A stretch of DNA of 64,000 bases from Kitasatospora sp. SUK 42 (GCF_015776785.2 NZ_LFMD02000007.1:62001-126000), one strand, 5' to 3'. Positions 47,525-55,870 are shown, numbered from the stretch's first letter. A program made the numbers and translations. The notes: generated by a model not told the origin, from the sequence alone.

Positions 47525-48079
47525 TCACGGGCTGCCGCCCGCGCCGACCCGGGCCATGATGTCGCAGAGCGCGCGGTCGTCGAAGACCTTGGCGGTGGGC
47601 ACCCGGACGTTGGTGCGCCGTTGGCCGGTGACGGGGTGGCCTGCGAGGTTGACCCAGTAACAGCAGTGCCGCAGCTCCAGGGCGTCCGGGCGGGCGCGGA
47701 GCCAGCGGTCGACCCGGCGCGGCAGCAGCATCACGACCAGGATGCGCGGGACGGCGACCCGGGCGCGGGCGAGCTTGCGCAGGTGGTCGTTGTCCAGGGT
47801 GAAGCTGAAGAACGGCCCGGCGGGGTCGGGCGCGATCTGCTGGGTCGCCTTGAGCTGGATCTTGATGGTGACCTCGTCGTCCACCTCGTGCGCCCGGGAG
47901 CCGTGGCTGACGTGCCAGTCGATGCCGTTGTCCGGGAACGGCTGGGAGAGCGAGCAGCCGGCCGCGGCGGCGACCGCGTGCAGGTAGCCGACCTGCAGCG
48001 TCTCCATGCAGGCGGTGACCGCGAGGTTCCCCCGTAGTACGGCCGCCGCCCCCTCGGGCTGCGGCTGGGTCAGTGCCAT
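47525..48079 (-). CDS. DUF4365 domain protein, nuclease-like
   Basis: A 184-residue protein of the DUF4365 type. NGIDWHVSHG near residues 51-60 and TIKIQLKATQQ near 71-81 form a pattern like the D...(D/E/Q)xK core of PD-(D/E)xK nucleases, and KVFDDRALCDIMARV lies near the C-terminus. Nuclease activity is only an inference from this motif spacing. ATG at 48079 starts the gene. It is upstream of the unknown 387-residue gene and divergent from the DnaQ-like exonuclease. Confidence 0.78.
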   Translation of the reverse strand: MALTQPQPEGAAAVLRGNLAVTACMETLQVGYLHAVAAAAGCSLSQPFPDNGIDWHVSHGSRAHEVDDEVTIKIQLKATQQIAPDPAGPFFSFTLDNDHLRKLARARVAVPRILVVMLLPRRVDRWLRARPDALELRHCCYWVNLAGHPVTGQRRTNVRVPTAKVFDDRALCDIMARVGAGGSP

Positions 48080-48168
48080 CGCCCCGTGGCCTCCCCCGGC
48101 TCCGGGCCCGTCCGGAGCCGGACGGGACAGTCATGGGCAGGATCCCCGGTCGGGCCTGGGCCAAACGG

Positions 48169-48196
48169 TTGAACGGCCGTCAGAACCGGGTATCAC
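48169..48196 (+). promoter_or_regulatory. promoter of the DnaQ-like exonuclease
   Basis: TTGAAC (48169-48174) and TATCAC (48191-48196) are separated by 16 bases, a fair housekeeping promoter. The start codon at 48231 follows an AGGGG site. Confidence 0.55.
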
Positions 48197-48230
48197 CAGG
48201 GCGCGCCGAACGCACGCCTGAGGGGCAGTC

Positions 48231-48998
48231 ATGCAGCAGCACTGGTACACCGGCCCACTCGCCTCCTTCGACACCGAGACCACCGGCGTGGACGTGGAGA
48301 CCGACCGGATCGTCTCGGCCGCCCTGGTCGTCCAACCCGCCCCGGGCGCACCGGTGCGGACCACCACCTGGCTCGCCGATCCGGGGGTGCCGATCCCGGA
48401 CGGCGCCCGGGCGGTGCACGGCATCACCGACGAACGGGTCCGGGCGCACGGCCGGCCGGCCCGCGCGGTGGTGGCGGAGGTCGCCCGGGCGCTGGCGGAC
48501 CAGGCGCGGGCCGGCTGCCCGGTGGTGGTGATGAACGCGCCGTACGATCTGACGCTGCTGGACCGGGAACTGCGCCGCCACCACGGGCTGACGCTCGCCG
48601 GCGGGCTGGACGGCGCCGGACTGGTGGTGCTGGATCCGCGGGTGCTGGACAAGCACGTGGACCGCTACCGCAAGGGCCGCCGGACGCTGACCGACCTGTG
48701 CGCCCACTACGGCGTGGAGCTGGCCGGGGCGCACGACGCGGCGGCGGACGCCACGGCGGCACTGGCACTGACCCGGCGGATAGGCGCCCGCTACCCGGCG
48801 GCGCTGGGCGGGCTGACGGCGGCGGAGCTGCACCTGCGGCAGGCGGTCTGGCACGCGGCGCAGGCGCGCGGGCTGCAGAGCTGGTTCGACCGCTCGGGGG
48901 TGCCGGAGCGGGTGGACCTGTCCTGGCCGCTGCGGCCGGCCCGGTGCGTCTGCGGCCGCCGGCTGGAGCCCGGACACGGCTGCGAGGCGGCGGCGTAG
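48231..48998 (+). CDS. DnaQ-like DEDDh 3'-5' exonuclease
   Basis: A 255-residue exonuclease. The first acid pair is in SFDTETTG near residues 13-20, the second in MNAPYDLTLLDREL, and the last DEDDh box has His-Asp in GAHDAAADATAAL. A C-terminal extension has a Cys pair (CVCGRRLEPGHGC) that might bind zinc. It is probably a repair or proofreading-type enzyme, but it is not the main epsilon subunit by context. ATG at 48231 has AGGGG. It ends before a tRNA-Val on the other strand. Confidence 0.9.
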   Translation: MQQHWYTGPLASFDTETTGVDVETDRIVSAALVVQPAPGAPVRTTTWLADPGVPIPDGARAVHGITDERVRAHGRPARAVVAEVARALADQARAGCPVVVMNAPYDLTLLDRELRRHHGLTLAGGLDGAGLVVLDPRVLDKHVDRYRKGRRTLTDLCAHYGVELAGAHDAAADATAALALTRRIGARYPAALGGLTAAELHLRQAVWHAAQARGLQSWFDRSGVPERVDLSWPLRPARCVCGRRLEPGHGCEAAA

Positions 48999-49022
48999 CG
49001 GTCGACCGGGCCCGAACGCGCC

Positions 49023-49056
49023 GCAGGCCCTGACCGGTTTCCTGGTCAGGGCCTGC
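49023..49056. terminator. bidirectional terminator between exonuclease and tRNA-Val
   Basis: A perfect 13-base-pair stem (49023-49035 with 49044-49056) with an 8-base loop lies between convergent units. Confidence 0.8.
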
Positions 49057-49067
49057 GTGCTGTCCGG

Positions 49068-49139
49068 TGGGCGATACTGGGATCGAACCAGTGACCCCTT
49101 CGGTGTGAACGAAGTGCTCTCCCGCTGAGCTAATCGCCC
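49068..49139 (-). tRNA. tRNA-Val (anticodon CAC)
   Basis: A 72-base cloverleaf on the minus strand. The acceptor stem is GGGCGAT with ATCGCCC, the anticodon arm is CTTCG-TTCACAC-CGAAG, and the T loop is TTCGATC. The anticodon CAC reads GTG. CCA is not encoded. A second identical copy lies at 49352. Confidence 0.95.
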
Positions 49140-49153
49140 GGGCAACGAGAAGA

Positions 49154-49184
49154 ACCATAGCACCATTCGGGGGGCTTCGTACAA
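49154..49184 (-). promoter_or_regulatory. promoter of the first tRNA-Val (CAC)
   Basis: On the minus strand TTGTAC (49179-49184) and TATGGT (49154-49159) lie 19 bases apart, a slightly long spacer. The -10 is 14 bases before the tRNA 5' end. Confidence 0.5.
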
Positions 49185-49299
49185 CTCGCCCCTTCCGGGA
49201 GGCGGCCGACAGATCCGCAGAACTCGCGCTCCGCACGGGAGATGACTGAGCCTCAGCCGGATTACGGACGGCGGTCCGGGGTTGATTCCGGAAATACAC

Positions 49300-49332
49300 G
49301 TGAGGCCCAGCCGATAATCGGCTGGGCCTCAC
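49300..49332 (-). terminator. terminator between the two tRNA-Val (CAC) genes
   Basis: A perfect 16-base-pair inverted repeat (49300-49315 with 49317-49332) separates the copies. It suggests that each tRNA has its own transcript. Confidence 0.75.
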
Positions 49333-49351
49333 ATATCACAACGCATTCCGG

Positions 49352-49423
49352 TGGGCGATACTGGGATCGAACCAGTGACCCCTTCGGTGTGAACGAAGTG
49401 CTCTCCCGCTGAGCTAATCGCCC
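49352..49423 (-). tRNA. tRNA-Val (anticodon CAC), second copy
   Basis: It has the same 72 bases as the copy at 49068, including anticodon CAC and no encoded CCA. It has its own promoter and terminator, so it is a separate unit. Confidence 0.95.
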
Positions 49424-49943
49424 GGGTGCAGGGAAAACATTACCGCATCCCGGGGGGTGGTCCGAACACCCTCAGGCCTCCGCCCGCCCCCGGACCGGTC
49501 GGCCGGTCCCCCGCCGGGCGGGGCCGCGACGGCACACCCGCCCGGCGGCCTCGCCGACCTCGCGACGGGTCCGGCGCCGATCCGCCCGCCGGGGAGGATC
49601 ACGACCCCGGTCGGGCGCCCGGGCCGGGCGCCGGGGTCCAGCCGGGGCCCGTGGGCCGACCACCCGGCCCCGTCAACGGACACGCCGCCCGGAGCGACGG
49701 GTTCACCCGTTCTCGTGTTCCTGCGCCCCTTGTCGTTTCGCACAGTCAAGCCGGGAAACTAACCAAGAAGGGCCCGCTAATGCCCGGCCCGGCCACTCTG
49801 CGGCGATTCCGCAATGCGCCGTAAGGGGTACGACTCGCGCCCGAATCGGGACAGAGGGGTTTACATCGGGCTTGGAGGTGGGATGGTCCGTTCGCCGACG
49901 TGCGATTCCCCGAGCGCACACTGAGCGAAAGGCCATGGCGCTT
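49424..49943. other. long noncoding region upstream of ssgB
   Basis: This 520-base region has the tRNA promoter at its left end. The rest has no frame with coding character. GGGTAC at 49826-49831 resembles a stress-sigma -10, and ssgB is reported as sigma-H dependent in Streptomyces coelicolor, but I see no good -35. Confidence 0.4.
49437..49466 (-). promoter_or_regulatory. promoter of the second tRNA-Val (CAC)
   Basis: On the minus strand TTCGGA (49461-49466) and TAATGT (49437-49442) are 18 bases apart. The -10 lies 14 bases before the tRNA. Confidence 0.45.
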
Positions 49944-50357
49944 ATGAACACCACGGTCAGCTGCGAGCTGCACCTGCGCCTCATCGTGTCCAGCGAGTCC
50001 TCACTGCCCGTCCCCGCGGGCCTTCGCTACGACACCGCCGACCCCTACGCCGTGCACGCCACGTTCCACACGGGCGCCGACGAGACCGTGGAGTGGGTGT
50101 TCGCCCGAGATCTCCTCGCGGAGGGGCTGCACCGACCCACCGGTACCGGCGACGTCCGGGTGTGGCCGTCGCGCAGCCACGGGCAAGGGGTGGTCTGCAT
50201 CGCACTGAGCTCTCCGGAAGGAGAGGCCCTGCTGGAGGCCCCGGCCCGGGCGCTTGAGTCGTTCCTCAAGCGGACGGACGCCGCGGTGCCCCCCGGCACC
50301 GAACACCGTCACTTCGACCTCGACCGGGAGCTGTCCCACATCCTCGCCGAAAGCTGA
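49944..50357 (+). CDS. ssgB: sporulation regulator SsgB
   Basis: An SsgA-like protein that recruits FtsZ to sporulation septum sites in aerial hyphae. The 137-residue product has the family sequence NTTVSCELHLRLIVSSESSLPVPAGLRYD, HATFHTGADETVEWVFARDLLAEGL, and DFDLDRELSHIL-like end. I chose ATG at 49944, which gives the usual SsgB length; an ATG three codons earlier has a too-close ribosome site. SsgB is the most conserved SALP member in streptomycetes, so this gene strongly dates the window to a sporulating actinomycete. Confidence 0.95.
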   Translation: MNTTVSCELHLRLIVSSESSLPVPAGLRYDTADPYAVHATFHTGADETVEWVFARDLLAEGLHRPTGTGDVRVWPSRSHGQGVVCIALSSPEGEALLEAPARALESFLKRTDAAVPPGTEHRHFDLDRELSHILAES

Positions 50358-50761
50358 CCCCGACCGGAGGCGGTCCAGCCCCGCTGCCTGCGGGGCCTCA
50401 CCCCCTGCCGTCATCGCAGCCGTCCTACTCGGGGGCACGGCAGCGGACTCAGCCGCGTTACGACGCGGCCTCGGGGCCGGTGGACCGCCCCGCTCCCACC
50501 GGAGCGGGGCTGCGGCACCGCAGGCGCCCGGTACCGGGCCGGTCATCCGTACGGGTGGCCGGCCCGGTGCCGGGCGCCTCAGCCTTGCCAGGGGTCGCAC
50601 AGGGGGCGCACATGCCGGAGTGGAGTACGGATCCGGACGCTCCGGCGCAATCCGTACAGGCCTTCGAAAGAACGCACCACCCTTCTGCCACAAGGGCCGG
50701 TATGGTCTGGGGTAACCGCGGACGCGGGGTATCGGAGTCCCCCTGCGCGAGGAGCCCCTAC
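50358..50761. other. noncoding region with three hairpins after ssgB
   Basis: This 404-base gap holds stems at 50379-50395 (6 base pairs), 50488-50509 (9 base pairs) and 50522-50579 (21 base pairs with one wobble). TATGGT at 50701-50706 may be the -10 of the CGNR gene. No gene is seen. Confidence 0.55.
50522..50579 (+). terminator. large hairpin after ssgB
   Basis: Arms 50522-50542 and 50559-50579 pair over 21 bases with one G-T pair, around a 16-base loop. It is the strongest of three hairpins between ssgB and the CGNR gene. Confidence 0.6.
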
Positions 50762-51331
50762 GTGCTGATCACCCATGACACCGAGTGCGCGCTGAGCATC
50801 CTCGTGGAGCTGCTCAACACCGCACCCGAGGTGTGCGGCGCCGAGCGGCTGCCGGACATCGCCGCGCTGGACGCCTTCGTGGTGCGCCAGGAGATCAGCG
50901 AGATCGACTCGCTGACCGAGGACGACCTGCGCCGGGTGCACGAGCTGCGGACCCGGCTGCGCGAGGTGTTCGCGACGCAGTCCACCGCCGAGGCCGCCGA
51001 GCTGGTCAACTCGATCGTCGCGGCCGCCGGGACGACGCCCCGGCTCACCAACCACGACCAGCACGACTGGCACATCCACTACTTCGCGCCGCACGCCGCG
51101 CTCGGCGACCACCTGGCCGCCGAGCTGGGCATGGCGCTGGCCTTCATCCTGATGGCGGGCGAACGGGAGCGGCTGCGCCGGTGCGAGGCGCCGGACTGCG
51201 CCCGGGTCTTCGTGGACCTCTCCCGGAACCGCTCCCGGCGCTACTGCGACAGCCGCACCTGCGGCAACCGGCTGCACGTGGCCGCCTACCGGGCGCGACA
51301 GCGCTCCGCGGAGACCGTCGCCTCCGCCTGA
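50762..51331 (+). CDS. CGNR zinc finger protein
   Basis: A 189-residue protein with an ABATE-type N-terminal helical domain (ECALSILVELLNTAPEVCGAERLPDIAALDAFV) and a C-terminal CGNR zinc finger (RRCEAPDCARVFVDLSRNRSRRYCDSRTCGNRLHVAAYRARQ) with four Cys. The group is predicted to be stress-related transcription regulators. GTG at 50762 has a GAGGAG site seven bases upstream. It stands alone, downstream of ssgB and a hairpin series. Confidence 0.88.
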   Translation: MLITHDTECALSILVELLNTAPEVCGAERLPDIAALDAFVVRQEISEIDSLTEDDLRRVHELRTRLREVFATQSTAEAAELVNSIVAAAGTTPRLTNHDQHDWHIHYFAPHAALGDHLAAELGMALAFILMAGERERLRRCEAPDCARVFVDLSRNRSRRYCDSRTCGNRLHVAAYRARQRSAETVASA

Positions 51332-51362
51332 CGCCGCCGGCCCTTCAGGGGCTCCGCGGGCC

Positions 51363-51827
51363 TCAGATCCCGCGCTTGCGGAGGATCTCCTCGATGTCGG
51401 CGAAGTCGCCGAGGCCGTCGTCCCGCTTGCCCGCCGCCTGCCTCCCGGGCGCCTTGGGTGCCTTGGGCGCCTGGGCCACCGCCGGGCGCTCGGGCGCCGG
51501 GCCGGCTGCCGCGGGGCGCTCCGGCGAGGCCTCCACGGCGCCGCGGCGGCCCACCCAGCGGGTGGTGACCAGCAGGGCCGCGGAGACGCCGAGCAGCACG
51601 ATGCCGGTCCACACCCGGGGGTCGAAGACCAGCCTGGCCGCCCAGTCCGCGAACTCCCGGCCGATCGTGCTCGCCAGCGGGAACAGACCGGTCAGGTAGA
51701 GCCCGGCGGGCAGCAGGGCCACCGCGAACCAGCGGGTCGCCGAGAGGAAGCGCCGCCGCCAGGCCCGCTGGCCCGCGATCGCCACTCCGCCGGCAGTGAG
51801 GATGAAGCTGATCGCCGCGGTCAGCAC
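51363..51827 (-). CDS. small membrane protein of unknown function
   Basis: A 154-residue protein with three predicted membrane helices (LTAAISFILTAGGVAIAG, WFAVALLPAGLYLTGLF, WTGIVLLGVSAALLVTTRWVG) and a disordered Pro/Ala/Lys-rich C-terminal tail ending GDFADIEEILRKRGI. The final helix may be a docking peptide. I chose GTG at 51827, with an AAGGGG site. It is convergent with the CGNR gene and divergent from the DsbA-like gene. The family has no known function to me. Confidence 0.75.
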   Translation of the reverse strand: MLTAAISFILTAGGVAIAGQRAWRRRFLSATRWFAVALLPAGLYLTGLFPLASTIGREFADWAARLVFDPRVWTGIVLLGVSAALLVTTRWVGRRGAVEASPERPAAAGPAPERPAVAQAPKAPKAPGRQAAGKRDDGLGDFADIEEILRKRGI

Positions 51828-51937
51828 GGGTTCACCCCTTCGCTTCCGGTCGTCCTGATCATCGCTGCCTCCCTGTCGGTGCGTGCTCGGGCGCACCGCC
51901 GGCCGGAACGGGCACCCACTAGTGGAACACTGGGGGA

Positions 51938-52438
51938 ATGATCGATGGTTCCCTCCCCCGCCTCGAGTTCTGGTGCGACCTCCAGTGCCCGGACTGCCGC
52001 ACCGCGCTGGACGACGTGCGGGCGCTGCGCGAGCAGTACGGCGACGCCCTTCCCGTGGAGCTCCGGCACTTCCCGCTGGAGAAGCACAAGCACGCCTACC
52101 CCGCCGCCGAGGCCGCCGAGGAGGCGTTCGCCCAGGGGCTGGGGTGGCCGTTCGTGGAGGCGCTGCTGGCCCGGGTCGAGGAGCTGGACGCGCGGGGGCA
52201 GCAGGTGCTGCTGGAGGTGGCCCGGGAGGTCGGCGTGGACGCCGAGGAGGTCGACACCGCGCTGATCGACGGCCGGCACATGCTGACCGTGGACGCCGAC
52301 CAGGCCGAGGGCCGGGCGATCGGGGTCACGGGCACGCCGACGTACGTGATCGGCGGGAAGCGGCTGGACGGCGGGCAGAGCCAGGACGGACTGCGGGAGC
52401 GGATCACGGCCGTGATCGAGGCGGCGCGGACCTCCTGA
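51938..52438 (+). CDS. DsbA-family thioredoxin-fold oxidoreductase
   Basis: A 166-residue cytoplasmic protein with the thioredoxin-fold active site CPDC near residues 17-20 (WCDLQCPDCRTALDD) and the cis-Pro loop GVTGTPTYVIGG. The helical insertion is typical of DsbA-like proteins. No signal peptide is present, so it is likely cytoplasmic. ATG at 51938 has GGGGGA directly upstream. It is convergent with the double-GNAT gene. Confidence 0.87.
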   Translation: MIDGSLPRLEFWCDLQCPDCRTALDDVRALREQYGDALPVELRHFPLEKHKHAYPAAEAAEEAFAQGLGWPFVEALLARVEELDARGQQVLLEVAREVGVDAEEVDTALIDGRHMLTVDADQAEGRAIGVTGTPTYVIGGKRLDGGQSQDGLRERITAVIEAARTS

Positions 52439-52445
52439 CGTCACG

Positions 52446-53288
52446 TCACAGGTGCTTGCCGTAGAGGCGGTTGGTGGTCTGGTAGCCGAGTGAGGCGTAG
52501 AGCCGGACGGCGACGGCGTTGTGGGCGAAGACGTTGAGGCCCAGGTTCCGCACTCCGGCCGCCAGGCACTCCCGTTCGGCGATCAGCATCAGGGCGCGGC
52601 CGTGGCCCCGGCCCCGGTGGGCCGCGGCCACCTCGACGGTCATCACCCAGGCGAGCGCTTCGCCGTCCGGCAGGTCGCGCAGGTGGAGGTCGAGCCAGAG
52701 CGAGCCGAGCGGCTCCGGCTCGCCGTCCGCGTACAGGCGGCGCAGGACGACTCCGGGGCTCTCGGCACCCTGCGGGAAGAGGTCCTGGTGCTCCAGCCGC
52801 GACTTGTCCCGGGCCTGCTGCTCACTGAGGCCGGAGTCGAGGAGCGAGCGCAGGTGGTTCCGCTCCGCCTGGCCGAGCCAGGCGGGGAACTCCTCGGCGC
52901 CGATCGGGCGCGCGACGACACCCCGGGGCAGGGCGGGCGCGACGGTCAGGCGCTTGGACATGTTCCGCGCCCGCTCGGTGTAGCCGAGGGTCAGGGCGAG
53001 GCCGCGGGCGGCCGGGGCCGACTCGGGGACGTCGACGTCCACCCGGGTGCAGCCCCAGTTGCGCAGCACCTCCTCCGCGGCCAGCCCACCGAAGGTGCCG
53101 CGGCCCCGGCCGCGGCCCTCGGTGACCTCCAACTCGGATATCCGCCCCCAGAGTTGGCCGCTGCGGGGAACGGCGGTGGTGCGCAGCGCGCCGACCGGGC
53201 GGCCGTTCGCGAGGATCCGCCAGCGTCTGGTGCGGCCGCCGTCCGCGGTGGGTGTCTCCGGGCCCTCGGGGCGCAGCGTGGTGGTCAT
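52446..53288 (-). CDS. GNAT family acetyltransferase with two GNAT-like domains
   Basis: A 280-residue protein. The N-terminal half has ISELEVTEGRGRGRGTFGGLAAEEVLRNWG and the C-terminal half has AWVMTVEVAAAHRGRGHGRALMLIAERE and GLNVFAHNAVAVRLYASLGYQTTNRLYGKHL, so two GNAT folds are arranged in tandem. The C-terminal one keeps motif A fully. ATG at 53288 has an AAGGGA site. The substrate is unknown. It is convergent with the DsbA-like gene, 7 bases apart. Confidence 0.88.
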   Translation of the reverse strand: MTTTLRPEGPETPTADGGRTRRWRILANGRPVGALRTTAVPRSGQLWGRISELEVTEGRGRGRGTFGGLAAEEVLRNWGCTRVDVDVPESAPAARGLALTLGYTERARNMSKRLTVAPALPRGVVARPIGAEEFPAWLGQAERNHLRSLLDSGLSEQQARDKSRLEHQDLFPQGAESPGVVLRRLYADGEPEPLGSLWLDLHLRDLPDGEALAWVMTVEVAAAHRGRGHGRALMLIAERECLAAGVRNLGLNVFAHNAVAVRLYASLGYQTTNRLYGKHL

Positions 53289-53345
53289 GTGGTGGTCCCT
53301 TCCCCCTGTCGCGAAGGTTATCCGCGCTGTCGGCCCCACCCGGGG

Positions 53346-54176
53346 TCACGGGTCGAGGTCGTCGCCGCTGCGCTCGGTGAAGACGGCCATGGCCTTGGCG
53401 GTGACCGGGCCCGTGCCGGGCAGTTCACGGTCGTCGACACGGGTGACGGCCTGGACGTCGCGGGTGGTGGAGGTCAGGAAGATCTCCTCGGCGTCCTGGA
53501 GGGCGCTGAGCGGGAGGTCGGCCTCCTCGGCGCCGCACCAGTCGATGACCAGCTGCCGGGTGATGCCGGCCAGGCAGCCGGAGGCGAGGGCGGGGGTGAG
53601 CAGGCGGCCGCCGACGACCAGGAAGACGTTGGAGCCGGTGCCCTCGCAGAGTCGGCCGGCGGTGTTGGCGAAGAGCGCCTCGGAGGCGCCGGCGCGGTGG
53701 GCGGTGGCCAGGGCGACGACGTTCTCGGCGTACGAGGTGGTCTTGAGGCCGGCGACGGCGCTGTGTTCGTTGCGGCGCCACGGGACGACGGCGACGGCGG
53801 TCTCGTCGGGGCGGCGGTTGATGACGCCGAGGGCGACGACCAGGGTGGGGCCGGTGGTGCCGCGTTCGGAGCCGAGCGGGGCGTTGCCGCCGGTGTAGGT
53901 GACGCGCAGGCGGCCGAGCGGGGCGGGGTTGGCGGCGAGGACCTGGGCGCAGGCCTCGCGGACCAGGTCGTGGTCGGGGTCGGGCAGGCCGAGGCCGCGG
54001 GCGGAGCGGGTGAGCCGGTCGAGGTGGCGGGTGACCGCGAAGGCCCGGCCGTCGACGGTCTTCATGGTCTCGAAGACGCCGTCGCCGGTGGTGAGGCCGT
54101 GGTCGAGGACGGAGACGGCGGCGTCGGTGGAGTCGACGAGTGTCCCGTTGACCCAGCTCGTGGTGCGGTTGTGCAT
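53346..54176 (-). CDS. aminodeoxychorismate lyase-like class IV aminotransferase
   Basis: A PLP enzyme of fold type IV that likely releases 4-aminobenzoate from aminodeoxychorismate. The 276-residue product has VSVLDHGLTTGDGVFETMK, the catalytic Lys in GLKTTSYAENVVA, and EGTGSNVFLVVGGRLLTPALASGCLAGITRQ and EIFLTSTTRDVQAV. A branched-chain aminotransferase role is less likely given the gene beside it. ATG at 54176 has an AGGAG site and lies 12 bases after the chorismate-binding gene, so the pair is probably an operon. Confidence 0.88.
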   Translation of the reverse strand: MHNRTTSWVNGTLVDSTDAAVSVLDHGLTTGDGVFETMKTVDGRAFAVTRHLDRLTRSARGLGLPDPDHDLVREACAQVLAANPAPLGRLRVTYTGGNAPLGSERGTTGPTLVVALGVINRRPDETAVAVVPWRRNEHSAVAGLKTTSYAENVVALATAHRAGASEALFANTAGRLCEGTGSNVFLVVGGRLLTPALASGCLAGITRQLVIDWCGAEEADLPLSALQDAEEIFLTSTTRDVQAVTRVDDRELPGTGPVTAKAMAVFTERSGDDLDP

Positions 54177-54188
54177 GGAGGGCTGCTC

Positions 54189-55256
54189 CTAGGCGCGGTG
54201 CGGCTCGTGGTCGGGTTCGCTGCCCGACGCTATCGCGACCAGGCGGGCGGCCTTCAGTTCGGTTTCCGCCCACTCGCGTTCGGGGTCGGATCCCCAGGTG
54301 ATGCCGGCGCCGGTGCCGAAGCGCAGGACGGGGGCCTCGGCGTCCCGCCGGTCGATCCAGAAGGTGCGGATGCCGACGGCGAGTTGGCCCTCGCCGCGAT
54401 CGGCGTCGACCCAGCCGACGGCGCCGCAGTAGGGGCCGCGCGGCGCGGTCTCCAGGGCGTCGATGATCCGCAGGGCGCTGGACTTGGGGGCGCCGGTGAC
54501 GGAGCCGGGCGGGAAGGTGTCGGCGAGGAGTTCGGGCCAGCCGGCACCGTCGCGCAGGGTGCCCTCGACGGTGGAGACGAGGTGGACCAGGCCCGGGTGC
54601 TTCTCCACCACGCAGAGGTCGGGGACGGTGACGCTGCCGGTCTCGCAGACCCGGCCGAGGTCGTTGCGGACCAGGTCGACGATCATCACGTTCTCGGCGT
54701 GGTCCTTGTCGAGGAGGTCGCCCTCGGTACGGCCGGTGCCCTTGATCGGGCCGGAGGCGACGGTGCGGCCGTTGCGGCTCAGATAGAGCTCGGGGGAGGC
54801 GGTGGCGATCTCGACGCCGTGCCCGGGCAGCCGGACGGTGCCGGCGTAGGGGGCGGGGTTGCCGTGGGCGAGCAGGCCGGTGAGGGCGTCGATGTCGCTG
54901 CGGTCGGGGTCGGGCAGTGGTGCGGAGAGCACTCGGCAGAGGTTGGCCTGGTAGACCTCGCCGGCGGCTATGTGCTCGCGGATGCGGCGGACGCCCGCGG
55001 TGTAGGCGGCGCGGTCCAGGGAGCTGTGCCAGCTGCCGGCGTCCGGGCCGTGCCAGCCGGCGCCGGAGGGCGGGGCGGGGGCGGGGCGGACGTCGTCGAA
55101 GCGGGCGCAGGTGAGCCGCCCCTCGTAGTCGTGGGCGACGGCCCAGTAGCCGGAGGAGTCGAGCGCGGCCGGGTCCGCGGTGACGTCGCGCAGTCCGGTG
55201 GCCAGGCGGCCGCCGAAGCGGGCGAGCGGAGTGCGGGGGTCGGGGTGGCCGGACAC
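54189..55256 (-). CDS. chorismate-binding enzyme, aminodeoxychorismate synthase component I-like
   Basis: A chorismate-utilising enzyme that aminates chorismate, most likely for 4-aminobenzoate and folate. The 355-residue product has YTAGVRRIREHIAAGEVYQANLCRVLSAPL, ASPELYLSRNGRTVASGPIKGTGRT, NVMIVDLVRNDLGRVCETGSVTVPDL, GSVTGAPKSSALRIIDALE and the GPYCGAVGWVD motif. This PabB-like signature fits the class IV aminotransferase gene next door. I chose GTG at 55256, with an AGGAG site; longer readings are possible. Confidence 0.88.
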   Translation of the reverse strand: MSGHPDPRTPLARFGGRLATGLRDVTADPAALDSSGYWAVAHDYEGRLTCARFDDVRPAPAPPSGAGWHGPDAGSWHSSLDRAAYTAGVRRIREHIAAGEVYQANLCRVLSAPLPDPDRSDIDALTGLLAHGNPAPYAGTVRLPGHGVEIATASPELYLSRNGRTVASGPIKGTGRTEGDLLDKDHAENVMIVDLVRNDLGRVCETGSVTVPDLCVVEKHPGLVHLVSTVEGTLRDGAGWPELLADTFPPGSVTGAPKSSALRIIDALETAPRGPYCGAVGWVDADRGEGQLAVGIRTFWIDRRDAEAPVLRFGTGAGITWGSDPEREWAETELKAARLVAIASGSEPDHEPHRA

Positions 55257-55577
55257 GGTTCTCCTGCGCAATGGTGTCTGGGGGTGGCGGTGCCTGAAGT
55301 GTAGGTCGGGGGGCGTGACCCGGGTCGGGCCCGCGCCCGCGCACGAGCAGCCGCGTGCGTCGCGCGGGTGTGCGCCGGGTGACCTGCCGATGATCGTCCG
55401 GGAGCGCCGCAGGTCGCGGCCGACGACCGGCCGGAAGGCCTGACGGGACGGCACTCGACGGGCATCCCCTCGGCACGCTGCGGGAACGGATTTTTAGCTG
55501 GCCCGGGAATCCGCTAGAGTTCAACACGTCGCCGGGGAGCGCAGCCGAAGAAAAGCGGTGAAGATCCCGGGAGACAG
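55257..55577. other. region upstream of pabB-like gene and tRNA block
   Basis: This 321-base gap holds the ribosome site of the pabB-like gene at its left end and a tRNA promoter at its right end. The middle has no supported gene. Confidence 0.45.
55491..55520 (+). promoter_or_regulatory. possible promoter of the tRNA block
   Basis: TTTTTA (55491-55496) and TAGAGT (55515-55520) are 18 bases apart. The -35 is weak. The first tRNA starts 58 bases downstream. Confidence 0.4.
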
Positions 55578-55650
55578 GCGGACGTGGCTCAGTTGGTAGA
55601 GCATCACCTTGCCAAGGTGAGGGTCGCGAGTTCGAATCTCGTCGTCCGCT
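55578..55650 (+). tRNA. tRNA-Gly (anticodon GCC)
   Basis: A 73-base cloverleaf with acceptor GCGGACG/CGTCCGC, anticodon arm TCACC-TTGCCAA-GGTGA, and T loop TTCGAAT. The anticodon GCC reads GGC. It is the first gene of the tRNA block. Confidence 0.95.
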
Positions 55651-55690
55651 CGATGGAGAACAGTGTAAGATCGTTCTTCATGTGTTGCCT

Positions 55691-55761
55691 GGTGGAGTGG
55701 CCGAGAGGCGAGGCAACGGCCTGCAAAGCCGTGTACACGGGTTCAAATCCCGTCTCCACCT
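55691..55761 (+). tRNA. tRNA-Cys (anticodon GCA)
   Basis: A 71-base cloverleaf with acceptor GGTGGAG/CTCCACC, anticodon arm ACGGC-CTGCAAA-GCCGT, and T loop TTCAAAT. CCA is encoded right after it (55762-55764), unlike in the Val genes. Confidence 0.95.
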
Positions 55762-55798
55762 CCAAGAGGATCTCCCGGTTCCACCGGGAGACCTCCCC

Positions 55799-55870
<72 letters not shown>

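Noticed and set aside
46329..48998. Anti-phage defence island
   Set aside because: A nuclease-like protein and an exonuclease are near each other, but they are on divergent units amid housekeeping genes, with no other defence family or mobile element.
49414..49749. Possible 111-residue gene upstream of ssgB on the minus strand
   Set aside because: It runs through a tRNA gene and is an Arg/Pro/Gly-rich low-quality frame without a ribosome site.
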